Assembly: GCA_934086355.1 (NCBI GenBank)
Contig: CAKOID010000020.1
Coordinates: 1 to 15,883, forward strand
Reading direction: 5' to 3'
Length of the DNA stretch: 15,883 bases
From: an uncultured Bacilli bacterium
Lineage (GTDB): Bacteria > Bacillota_I > Bacilli_A > RF39 > UBA660
Shown: one piece after another, positions 1 to 7,950 of the stretch
Position numbering within the stretch: position 1 is the stretch's first letter
How the letters are laid out: each line of letters opens with the position of its first letter
Translations under genes and position numbers: made by a program
Notes under the pieces: model-generated
Told to the model about the DNA's origin: nothing
Database searches by the model: none
What the model saw: only the letters and a program-made list of their open reading frames with translations

Positions 1-7
1 CATATTT

Positions 8-53
8 AAAAAACTCTCAAAGCCCTATAAATAAAGGGATTGGGAGCTTTTTT
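8..53. terminator. Bidirectional hairpin terminator at the left edge
   Basis: A strong hairpin: A6 (8-13) pairs with T6 (48-53), CTCTC (14-18) with GGGAG (42-46, one G-U), two A-T pairs, then CCCT (23-26) with AGGG (35-38) around an 8-nt loop. A T-run follows on both strands. It could end a plus-strand gene lying left of the window, and act as a second stop for minus-strand transcription from the DUF6273-like gene. No gene is visible in 1-187. Confidence 0.6.
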
Positions 54-139
54 CTTCTAAAACTGTCAAATTCAGGAATATATCAAAAAAAGTCATTTAA
101 TTCAATACTTTTTTCTTTTATTTTTATATTTTTTATATA

Positions 140-161
140 TGAAAAGAACCTTAAGGTTCTT
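140..161 (-). terminator. Palindromic hairpin after the DUF6273-like gene
   Basis: Positions 144-161 are a perfect 18-bp palindrome (7-bp arms around TTAA). On the minus strand it lies 27 bp past the stop codon at 188 and is followed by a short T-run. Position and shape suit an intrinsic terminator, but the T-run is short. A perfect palindrome could also be a protein-binding site. Confidence 0.45.
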
Positions 162-187
162 AACAACAAAAACTTAACTAAATATAT

Positions 188-1438
188 TTACACTTTTTTA
201 CCATTAAATTCTTTATTTTTTATTTCTTCTAAATATTCTTTTCTTGATTCTTCATCATTAGTCCATAATATATCAAAACTTTCTAAAAAGTCACCGCCTA
301 ATTTTTTTACGAATTCTCTTACTTTTGGCATGTTAGCTTCATCGACTTTTGAAAGATTTTGTATAATTGCTAATCCTGTGATTCTATCTAAAGTAACCTC
401 TACATCATCTAATTTACCATTTAATATATTATCTATAGTAATCTCATTTTCATGTTCGAATATCATTGGCTTGTTTTTTATACTTCTAATTGCCTCTCTT
501 AAATTTTCTAAATGTTGTAATTTATAATCAACAATTTTCCTTGGGTCTTTTGTTTGAAGAATTTCTTTAGAAAAATAGTTATCCATATATTTTTTTATAG
601 TTGTTGTAGAAAAATCTCCCTTATATTCTTCATATTTATTTTCTTCTGTTGAAAGATGATATGGTATATTAGAAAATAATAGTTTATCACTTACTAACGT
701 TTTTGTTTCTTCATCTAGTAGCCATTTAATTGGTTGAACTTCTATCCAAACATAAGAATTAGTTTTATATTTTTCACCATTTGATAATAAAATTGTATCC
801 TTGAAGTTGTAATATTCTGTACTTCTTGTTTTCATTTTTATATATCTTTTTCCATTATATACACATTCTTCAAAAGTTTCAGTTTTCATATTCACATCAT
901 AGACACGGCGATCATAATATTGCATATTATATTTATTTCCATCTAATGGACATTGAAAATTATTTGTTGCATAACTTGGTAATATTGATTGTAACTTTTC
1001 TTGAATTTCTTTGCTTGCTGCTTGTTGTGGGTAGTAGCCAAATTCGACCTCCAAAATTCCGTCACTTGCTCTATGAGTAACTTTGTCTGATAAAAATTTC
1101 TCAACATCATCTAAATGTAAAATTGGTCGTGTTGAAATATTTACTTTTTCAAAGGGACATACAGCGGTATAATCACAAACTGTTTTGGTTGGAGCACTCA
1201 CATTATTCAAGATCCCACCATAACTTTTATGTAACCAGTAATCAGCTGCACGATTTTCTAAAGTGGCTTCACCATTTTTTATAAAAACATCATCTTTCAC
1301 ATTAGCACCTAAAATTATTGAAAAATCAGTTGGTGCCGCTGCAAAACCTCGTTTTCTAAAAACATAAAACCCGTGCATAAGTTCTTCATTTTCACGGTAA
1401 CTATTGTGTGGAATACTAAAATCTAGTTTATTTTCTAT
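188..1438 (-). CDS. DUF6273 / lectin-like domain protein, apparent ATA start
   Basis: Function unknown. From the first ATG (1378) it encodes 396 residues; from an in-frame ATA at 1438 it encodes 416, and I favour the latter. A canonical promoter (1466-1494) and AAGGAGG (1446-1452) place a 7-nt gap before ATA, no ATG, GTG or TTG lies between, and TAA lies just upstream. The ATG at 1378 has only weak GAAG upstream. The N-terminal part (RKRGFAAAPTDFSIILGA, YWLHKSYGG, STRPILHL) resembles the lectin-like fold of gut Firmicute proteins. The middle has VEFGYYPQ and YVWIEVQPIKWLLDEE followed by VSDKLLF, the signature I associate with DUF6273. The C-terminal 130 residues are charged and helical. No signal peptide or membrane segment is visible. 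It is monocistronic and divergent from the ger pair. Family assignment is from memory of motifs; the exact start is uncertain. Confidence 0.7.
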   Translation of the reverse strand: MENKLDFSIPHNSYRENEELMHGFYVFRKRGFAAAPTDFSIILGANVKDDVFIKNGEATLENRAADYWLHKSYGGILNNVSAPTKTVCDYTAVCPFEKVNISTRPILHLDDVEKFLSDKVTHRASDGILEVEFGYYPQQAASKEIQEKLQSILPSYATNNFQCPLDGNKYNMQYYDRRVYDVNMKTETFEECVYNGKRYIKMKTRSTEYYNFKDTILLSNGEKYKTNSYVWIEVQPIKWLLDEETKTLVSDKLLFSNIPYHLSTEENKYEEYKGDFSTTTIKKYMDNYFSKEILQTKDPRKIVDYKLQHLENLREAIRSIKNKPMIFEHENEITIDNILNGKLDDVEVTLDRITGLAIIQNLSKVDEANMPKVREFVKKLGGDFLESFDILWTNDEESRKEYLEEIKNKEFNGKKV

Positions 1439-1465
1439 ATTTTTTCCTCCTTATTTTACATCTCA

Positions 1466-1494
1466 ATTATAACATACTAAATTTATCATTTCAA
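1466..1494 (-). promoter_or_regulatory. Sigma-A promoter of the DUF6273-like gene
   Basis: On the minus strand TTGAAA (1494-1489), a 17-bp spacer and a perfect TATAAT (1471-1466) preceded by TG-N (extended -10). The predicted start near 1459 leaves a short leader that places AAGGAGG directly ahead of the ATA at 1438. Confidence 0.8.
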
Positions 1495-1572
1495 AAAAAA
1501 CATAAAGATTTGACAAAATACGTAAACTAGTAATAGTTTAATAATATTTAGAATAAAAATTTAAATTTATTT

Positions 1573-1601
1573 GTATTATAATTCATTATTTAATCATAAT
1601 A
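1573..1601 (+). promoter_or_regulatory. Possible sigma-G-like promoter for the ger pair
   Basis: GTATT (1573-1577), 16 bp, then TCATAATA (1594-1601) resembles the forespore sigma-F/G pattern (GYATA and CATnnTA), which fits the known sigma-G control of germinant receptor operons. The weak point is that transcription would begin near 1608, giving only about a 9-nt leader to the ATG at 1617. A TATAAT at 1577-1582 with no good -35 is an alternative. Confidence 0.25.
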
Positions 1602-1616
1602 ATATTGGTGAAATAT

Positions 1617-2702
1617 ATGAAGATATATAAATTAATTGTATTGCTACTTTTTCCTATTTTATTAACTGGGTGTAATACTAATTATCAAAGTTTAAATGAT
1701 ATGGCTATAGTATCTAGTATTCTTATAGATAAAGATGAAAATGATAATTATGTTACGTATATAGAATTATATAAAGAAGAAAAAAGTGAAAACAAAAGTA
1801 AAAAAAGTTCATACTTTGTTAAAGGTCTTGGTAAAACTATTAAATCTAGTATGAATGATGCATCAAGTAGTATATCTAGAAATTTATATTATGTTCATAT
1901 AAATGCAGTAATATTTTCTAAAAAAGTTAGTGAAACTAATATGGAAGATTTATTTAATTATTTAGTAAGTAGAGTTCAAATAAATTCTAATTATTATATT
2001 TTAATTAGTGATAATATAAAAGAATTATTAGATACTAAAGATGGAGATAATGGTATTTTAGGAGAAAAAATAGAAAAATTAATAACTAATAGTACTAATA
2101 GTGGTACTATGGCTAATTATGATTTTATGGAAAAATTAAGAAACTTTACTAATCCTAATAAAGATATATATTTAAATAAAATTGAAGTTAGAAATGACTT
2201 AACTACTATTAAAGATGGATATTATTTTAATGGAAAGAAACTAGCTGGTGAATTAAATAATGATGAATTAAAATTAATTAATTTATTTAAGAATACTAGA
2301 AATATATATTTTACGTTTTTTTATAAAGATAATTATTATAATTTAAAAATAGATAGTTCTGATATTAAATATAGTATTAAAGATAAAATTTATATAAATC
2401 TTAATATTAAAGCTAATATAGATACTGCTGGAGAAAATCTTAAAACTGCTAATATAGATGTTATTAATGAACTTAATAAACATACTGAGGCTAGTTTAAA
2501 TGAAAGATTAAATAATTTTTTAAATAAGATAAAAAATGATAAGAGTGATTTGTTGGGTATAAATAATTATATTTATAGAATATATGGTAAGAAAAAATTA
2601 GATTTTTTTAAAGATGAATTTGATGTTAAAACTAATGTTGTTATAAATAAAAAGGGATTAGTTCACGATACTTTAGGAGGATATTATGAAGAAAAAGAAT
2701 AA
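1617..2702 (+). CDS. Ger(x)C family germinant-receptor lipoprotein (C subunit)
   Basis: The C subunit of Ger-type receptors is a lipoprotein on the outer face of the spore inner membrane, needed for the response to germinants. The protein is 361 residues from ATG 1617; TTG 1605 and GTG 1608 are possible but would only lengthen the signal peptide, and GGTG at 1607-1610 suits the ATG. The N-terminus is a lipoprotein signal (positive residues, hydrophobic stretch, lipobox LTGC with Cys19). The family pattern LNDMAIVSSILIDKDENDNY follows. The C-terminal third (LNERLNNFLNKIKNDKSDLLG, then a beta-rich end with VVINKKGLVHDTLGG) matches the Spore_GerAC domain. The stop overlaps the next gene by 17 bp, so the two are translationally coupled. 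The GerAA-type subunit usually found in these operons is absent on both sides, and the order C-then-B differs from the usual A-B-C. Confidence 0.88.
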   Translation: MKIYKLIVLLLFPILLTGCNTNYQSLNDMAIVSSILIDKDENDNYVTYIELYKEEKSENKSKKSSYFVKGLGKTIKSSMNDASSSISRNLYYVHINAVIFSKKVSETNMEDLFNYLVSRVQINSNYYILISDNIKELLDTKDGDNGILGEKIEKLITNSTNSGTMANYDFMEKLRNFTNPNKDIYLNKIEVRNDLTTIKDGYYFNGKKLAGELNNDELKLINLFKNTRNIYFTFFYKDNYYNLKIDSSDIKYSIKDKIYINLNIKANIDTAGENLKTANIDVINELNKHTEASLNERLNNFLNKIKNDKSDLLGINNYIYRIYGKKKLDFFKDEFDVKTNVVINKKGLVHDTLGGYYEEKE

Positions 2703-3696
2703 AGAGTATTTAACTTTAACTAATTTTTTTTCTAAAGCATTATTTCTAGGTATTGGGATATCTAAGATATTAATAGATGTTAGAGAAAGTACTATATTTA
2801 GTTTACTTATAGGCACTGTTATTGGTACTTTAATACTATTACTTCTAAATAAATTATCTTATTATAAATCTCATGGTATTAGAAAATTAATAATGTTTAC
2901 AATTATTTATATTTTGTTAGTTATAGGTTTAGTTGAGTTTACTACTTTAATATCCAGTATTTATTTAATTGATATTAAAAAGTACATGTTAATGATTCCA
3001 ACTTTAATTGTTATGATCTATATGAATTCTAAAGATATTAGTATACATTATAAGATATCTGCAATGTTATATAGTGTTTCACTAGTTATCTTCTTAATAG
3101 CACTATTCTCGTTAACACCACAAGTAGATTATTTAAACTTATTACCATTATTTAATGTAAAGTTTAAAAAAATATTATTTGGCGGATTGGAATTTGGCTT
3201 ATTTAGTGTGGTACCTAACATACTTTATGGTGGATTAAATGTAAAAAAAGATAATACTATTATTAAAAATTATGTAATTTCAAATTTATTATTATTTTTG
3301 GTATTTATTGTTACTCAAGGTATATTAGGTATTGAATTAGTAAAGATGTTTAAATATCCAGAATATATTGTACTTAAAAAGATAAGTTTATTAGATTTTA
3401 TTAATAATGTTGAAAATATTATATCTTTCTTATGGTTATTTACTATATTTATGTATTTAAGTATATGTAGTAAACAATTATATGATATGGCTTATGAAAC
3501 ATTTAATAATAAATACGTTTATCCTATATTCTTATTTGTAAGTATGTTCTTTATCGCAAATTATTTTTTAGATAATGTTAATTGTTTATTATTTGTATTT
3601 CATTATTTATGGTTAATATTACTTATTATTTTAGTTGTTTATATATTAAATAATTTAGTTAGTTTAAAAGAAAAAAATAATTATAGTGATGAATAA
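2686..3696 (+). CDS. GerAB/ArcD/ProY-type spore germination permease (B subunit)
   Basis: The B subunit is an integral membrane protein of the APC amino-acid transporter superfamily and forms the germinant-binding site of Ger receptors. The protein has 336 residues, slightly short for the family (about 365), with about ten hydrophobic helices from residue 13 to the end. Family-like segments are DYLNLLPLFNVKFKKILFGG before a helix, and EYIVLKKISLLDFINNVENI before the helix with FLWLFTIFMYLSI. A strong AGGAGG (2675-2680) lies inside the end of the C-subunit gene, 5 nt before ATG. The 3' end abuts the stop codon of the opposing small gene with no intervening base, inside a shared AT-only hairpin. 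With no GerAA partner nearby, it either works with one encoded elsewhere or is part of a reduced receptor. Confidence 0.85.
   Translation: MKKKNKEYLTLTNFFSKALFLGIGISKILIDVRESTIFSLLIGTVIGTLILLLLNKLSYYKSHGIRKLIMFTIIYILLVIGLVEFTTLISSIYLIDIKKYMLMIPTLIVMIYMNSKDISIHYKISAMLYSVSLVIFLIALFSLTPQVDYLNLLPLFNVKFKKILFGGLEFGLFSVVPNILYGGLNVKKDNTIIKNYVISNLLLFLVFIVTQGILGIELVKMFKYPEYIVLKKISLLDFINNVENIISFLWLFTIFMYLSICSKQLYDMAYETFNNKYVYPIFLFVSMFFIANYFLDNVNCLLFVFHYLWLILLIILVVYILNNLVSLKEKNNYSDE

Positions 3697-3706
<10 letters not shown>
3671..3706. terminator. AT-only bidirectional terminator shared by convergent genes
   Basis: A perfect 14-bp stem (3671-3684 with 3693-3706) containing only A and T, around an 8-nt loop, with T7 or A7 at its base on each strand. 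It contains both back-to-back stop codons (TAA 3694-3696 on plus, TAA 3699-3697 on minus). It is well placed to end both converging transcripts, though a stem without G or C is unusual for an intrinsic terminator. Confidence 0.6.
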
Positions 3707-5131
<1,425 letters not shown>

Positions 5132-5141
5132 TTATAAGTTT

Positions 5142-5171
5142 ATTATATAATATTTAATATGCTATTTACAA
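5142..5171 (-). promoter_or_regulatory. Probable tgt promoter
   Basis: Minus strand TTGTAA (5171-5166), an 18-bp spacer and perfect TATAAT (5147-5142). The -35 box overlaps the stop codon of the Rpn-like gene. A small AT hairpin (5125-5141) lies between it and the tgt ribosome site. Confidence 0.55.
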
Positions 5172-6002
5172 CATCATAATTTGATTTTCTGATAATTTTG
5201 TAATTTCTATAATATCTTTGATGTTAAAATTTTTCTTTTTCATTTCTCGTGCAATTTCAAATTTTGTGTTTTCTCTACCTTCTTCCATTCCCTTTTCCAT
5301 GCCTTCTTCTAAACCTTTCTCCATTCCCTCTTTATATTTGGTGTTAGCACAAATTTCATAATCTTCTTCTCTTGTAAATAAACTTGGCCATTTTTCATCA
5401 CTATTTAGTTCTAGTACTTTCTTGCTAAATTCTTTCATAAATAAATCATCTCCTTTAATTAATTTTTTTAATTCGTCTTCTTGCATATCTAACATCATTA
5501 AAAATTTGTATTTTTGTATAAGTTCTTCATCTTTTAAATTATTGATTACATCCATATTATAAACTATTGCTTTAATGTTGTCTACATATTTATTTCCGTT
5601 TTCATCTTGTAAATAAAATACATTTTTTATTTGGTTATTATTTTTTAAACCGTAACTTAAATCTATATGTACAAAGTTAGTTTTATTATCATATGTTTTA
5701 CCTCTTTTAACATTATTTATTATTATGGAAAAGAAATATAACAAGTTTCTAAATGGAATAAAACTGTCATGATTCGTATTTATTTCTATGTGGTAATATT
5801 CTTTATTTATTAGAAGAAGTAAATCTACTGTTTTGACTTTTTCATTTACATTATTAACATTTATTTCATTTCTTAAATACTCAATTGTATCTATTTTTAT
5901 ATCTAATAATCGTTCCATAAATTCTTTTAATAATTTTTCATTAGAACAAAAAATGGTTTTAAATACTCTGTCATATTTTGCAGTATAAAATTTCTTTTCC
6001 AT
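5166..6002 (-). CDS. Rpn family PD-(D/E)XK nuclease-like protein
   Basis: Rpn proteins (recombination-promoting nuclease / 'PD-(D/E)XK transposase' family) are DNA endonuclease-like proteins, often mobile and multi-copy, with a proposed role in recombination or phage defence. I chose ATG 6002 (278 residues): AAGGAGA lies 9 nt upstream, and the sequence matches the family from there (KYDRVFKTIF). The in-frame extension to 6101 has no ribosome site and lies partly in a hairpin. The nuclease core is at about 10-115, with TVDLLLL (Asp60) and YYHIEINTN (Glu73-Ile-Asn75); many relatives have Glu-x-Gln or Glu-x-Lys, so Asn75 is atypical. The C-terminus has the usual Gly-Glu-rich run (EGMEKGLEEGMEKGMEEG, about 225-242) and a closing helical segment, EIAREMKKKNFNIKDIIEIT. 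It has no apparent functional link to its neighbours. Confidence 0.85.
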   Translation of the reverse strand: MEKKFYTAKYDRVFKTIFCSNEKLLKEFMERLLDIKIDTIEYLRNEINVNNVNEKVKTVDLLLLINKEYYHIEINTNHDSFIPFRNLLYFFSIIINNVKRGKTYDNKTNFVHIDLSYGLKNNNQIKNVFYLQDENGNKYVDNIKAIVYNMDVINNLKDEELIQKYKFLMMLDMQEDELKKLIKGDDLFMKEFSKKVLELNSDEKWPSLFTREEDYEICANTKYKEGMEKGLEEGMEKGMEEGRENTKFEIAREMKKKNFNIKDIIEITKLSENQIMML

Positions 6003-6087
6003 ATATAATTTTCTCCTTTCTAAAACGTAAAAGAAGCTTAACATATATGATATTTTTATGCAAATGATTGAATTTAAAATTCTGCAG

Positions 6088-6149
6088 AAAAAAACGTGCA
6101 AATTTTCTAAATCTCCCTAGAGAAATCTTAAAATCTGCACGATTTTTTT
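6088..6149. terminator. Large imperfect hairpin upstream of the Rpn-like gene
   Basis: A 62-bp inverted repeat: A7 (6088-6094) opposite T7 (6143-6149), CGTGCA (6095-6100) with TGCACG (6136-6141), one mismatch, ATTTT with AAAAT, an internal loop, then TCTC with GAGA around CCTA. Each strand has T7 at its base, so it can act as a terminator in both directions. It could be a second stop for the fibre gene, an attenuator in the Rpn leader, or a mobile-element remnant. 6150-6185 is plain AT-rich DNA. Confidence 0.5.
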
Positions 6150-6185
6150 AACCAATTTTAAAAATCATATAAATTTAAATTTTTT

Positions 6186-6216
6186 AAAAAAAAACTGCAA
6201 TTTTTAGCAGTTTTTT
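6186..6216 (-). terminator. Terminator of the foldase/fibre operon
   Basis: Ten-bp stem (6189-6198 with 6207-6216; AAAAAACTGC against its complement) around an 8-nt loop. On the minus strand it starts six bases past the stop codon at 6222 and continues into T-rich sequence. This is a standard intrinsic terminator in position. Confidence 0.75.
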
Positions 6217-6221
6217 ATGTA

Positions 6222-7946
6222 TTAATTTAAATATCCACGTTGATGTAAGAAATTTGTAATAAATTCCATTTTTGCTTCAAATGATGCAGTTGGGTTAGTA
6301 GTACAATAATCTTCGTAAGCTGCAGCCATAGCTTTAATAGTAGCATTATTTACAGTTTTTAAATTAGTATTATCTAATACTGTATTTAAAGTAGTTGTAA
6401 TATTGTCTAATTTTACACTATTTTTATATACCATGTTTCCTAAATTTTCTAATTTTCCAAATACTGTATTTCCATCACTACTTGTTCCTAATTTTGTTGA
6501 TAAGGCTTCTATTTTATCATTTGTAGTAGTTGTTTTAGTATTTAAATCTTCTATATTTTTGTTAATTCCGAATAATTTACCAAATATAGTATTGTTAGTT
6601 TCATTATCTGTTGAATCACCTAATTTTGAAACAACTTCGTTTCTAATTACTCCAGCAATATTTCCTTCAACATTTCCAAGGCTTGCTGCTAAAGCAACAT
6701 GAACGCTTGCTAAGTTAGTTCCAACACTATTAATTGAAATATTTAAATTATCTAATTTGCTATCAACTGTATTAAATCTTGATGTTAGGTTTTCAGCAGT
6801 ACTAGTTCCCATTATTTTGTTTATAATATCTTCTTTTGCACTATCTACTTTGTTATCTGTATTTGTTTTAATAGTGGTAACTGCTTCATCTACTTTGCTA
6901 TTAGTGTTATTATTGATAGTTTGTACAGCTTTATCAGTAATATATTTATTATATTTATTAATTTTTTCTCTTGCTGTAGAAATTGAATTGTTTAATAATG
7001 TTTCTGCAGCATCAATATTTTCATTAGTGTCCTTTATTTTTTCTCTTAATTCTACTCTTGTTTTATCTATATTTTCATTAACTTTTGTTCTAGTATTATT
7101 TAAGTTTTCTCTTAATTCTACTCTTGTTTTATCTACATTTTCATTAACTTTTGTTCTAGTGTTGTCTATGTTTTCTCTTAACTCTACTCTTGTTTTATCT
7201 ATATTTTCGTTAATTTTTGTTCTAGTATTATTTAAGTTTTCTCTTAATTCTACTCTTGTGTCATCTACATTTTTATTTATACTTGTTCTTGAACTATTAA
7301 TATTATTTCTCAATTCAACTCTAGTAATATCAATATTGTTGTTTATTAATCTTAATGCAGTACTAATTGCATTATTTAATAAAGTTTCAGCAGCATCAAT
7401 ATTATCATTTATTGATTTAGTATTAGCTTTTGCATCAGCTAAAATTATTTCTTTATTATTATCACTATTTTCTTTTATTTCTTTAGTGTTTTTATCATCA
7501 TTTTTAATTATTTCTTCTTTACTAGAAGTAATGTTTTCTTTTATATCTTTTGTATTATTTTCATTTTGTTCTTTTATTTCTTTAGTACTATTAGTAATAT
7601 TTTCATTAATATTATCTTTATTAGTATTATCATTTTCTTTAACTTCTTCTAATTTAGAATTTGTTTTAGAATAATTTGAATTAACATTCTTTTTAACATT
7701 TTCTATTTTTTCTTGAGTTAATGAATCATTTTCATTCATCTTTTCATTAGTTTCATTATTTAATTTTTTTGCTTCATTTCTAGTATCATCTATAGAACTA
7801 ACTACTTCTGGAATACTTTCATTATCTACTTTATATACTTTTACAATGTTAAATATACCTAGAATTAAAAGTACACCAACTATAGAAGTTATAACAATAC
7901 TAAATATTTTTGTTGTATCTTTTTTCATACTTCTTTTAAACTCCAT
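6222..7946 (-). CDS. Membrane-anchored hendecad-repeat coiled-coil protein
   Basis: Function unknown. Predicted 574-residue protein with a short basic N-terminus, one membrane helix (about 12-36) and a long, probably extracytoplasmic, Asn/Lys/Glu/Thr-rich region. Residues 109-306 are 18 uninterrupted units of 11 residues. Units alternate between forms such as TRVELRENLNN and TRTKINENIDK, with hydrophobic (occasionally Ala, Ser or Asn) residues at positions 5 and 9 of each unit. This hendecad pattern predicts a nearly straight or slightly right-handed multimeric coiled-coil rod. The segment NIDAAETLLNN occurs twice (182-192 and 310-320). Residues 375-535 contain weaker helical stretches, and the end (AAAYEDYCTTNPTASFEAKM to GYLN) is a small compact tail. 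The gene starts 4 bp after the foldase stop. The ribosome site for ATG 7946 is poor, so coupling or the second Met (7928) is possible. A surface rod or spacer is the simplest guess. Confidence 0.75.
   Translation of the reverse strand: MEFKRSMKKDTTKIFSIVITSIVGVLLILGIFNIVKVYKVDNESIPEVVSSIDDTRNEAKKLNNETNEKMNENDSLTQEKIENVKKNVNSNYSKTNSKLEEVKENDNTNKDNINENITNSTKEIKEQNENNTKDIKENITSSKEEIIKNDDKNTKEIKENSDNNKEIILADAKANTKSINDNIDAAETLLNNAISTALRLINNNIDITRVELRNNINSSRTSINKNVDDTRVELRENLNNTRTKINENIDKTRVELRENIDNTRTKVNENVDKTRVELRENLNNTRTKVNENIDKTRVELREKIKDTNENIDAAETLLNNSISTAREKINKYNKYITDKAVQTINNNTNSKVDEAVTTIKTNTDNKVDSAKEDIINKIMGTSTAENLTSRFNTVDSKLDNLNISINSVGTNLASVHVALAASLGNVEGNIAGVIRNEVVSKLGDSTDNETNNTIFGKLFGINKNIEDLNTKTTTTNDKIEALSTKLGTSSDGNTVFGKLENLGNMVYKNSVKLDNITTTLNTVLDNTNLKTVNNATIKAMAAAYEDYCTTNPTASFEAKMEFITNFLHQRGYLN
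7029..7325 (-). repeat. Near-identical 66-bp (2 x 33-bp) tandem repeats coding nine hendecads
   Basis: The DNA for residues 208-306 of the fibre protein is a tandem array of 33-bp units that alternate between two types, giving a 66-bp period. The central copies are nearly identical at DNA level, unlike the diverged units at 7326-7622 that keep the same protein period. This points to recent expansion by slippage or unequal exchange within an older hendecad rod, and predicts length variation among strains. Confidence 0.8.
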
Positions 7947-7950
7947 CCTT

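Noticed and set aside
1510..1542. TTGACA at 1510-1515 as the -35 box for the ger pair
   Set aside because: No acceptable -10 box at 16-18 bp; the nearest AT-rich hexamer (TTTAAT) is 21 bp away.
6003..6101. N-terminal 33-residue extension of the Rpn-like protein
   Set aside because: No ribosome site at the upstream ATG, the extension starts inside a hairpin, and the family match and AAGGAGA both point to the ATG at 6002.
7029..7325. CRISPR-like direct repeats
   Set aside because: The repeats are in frame, contiguous and code an 11-residue protein period; there are no spacers.
6757..7674. Long plus-strand open frame of 305 codons
   Set aside because: Antisense shadow of the hendecad repeat region: its Leu/Ser/Phe-rich product is the mirror of Lys/Glu/Asn codons, with no ribosome site or promoter.
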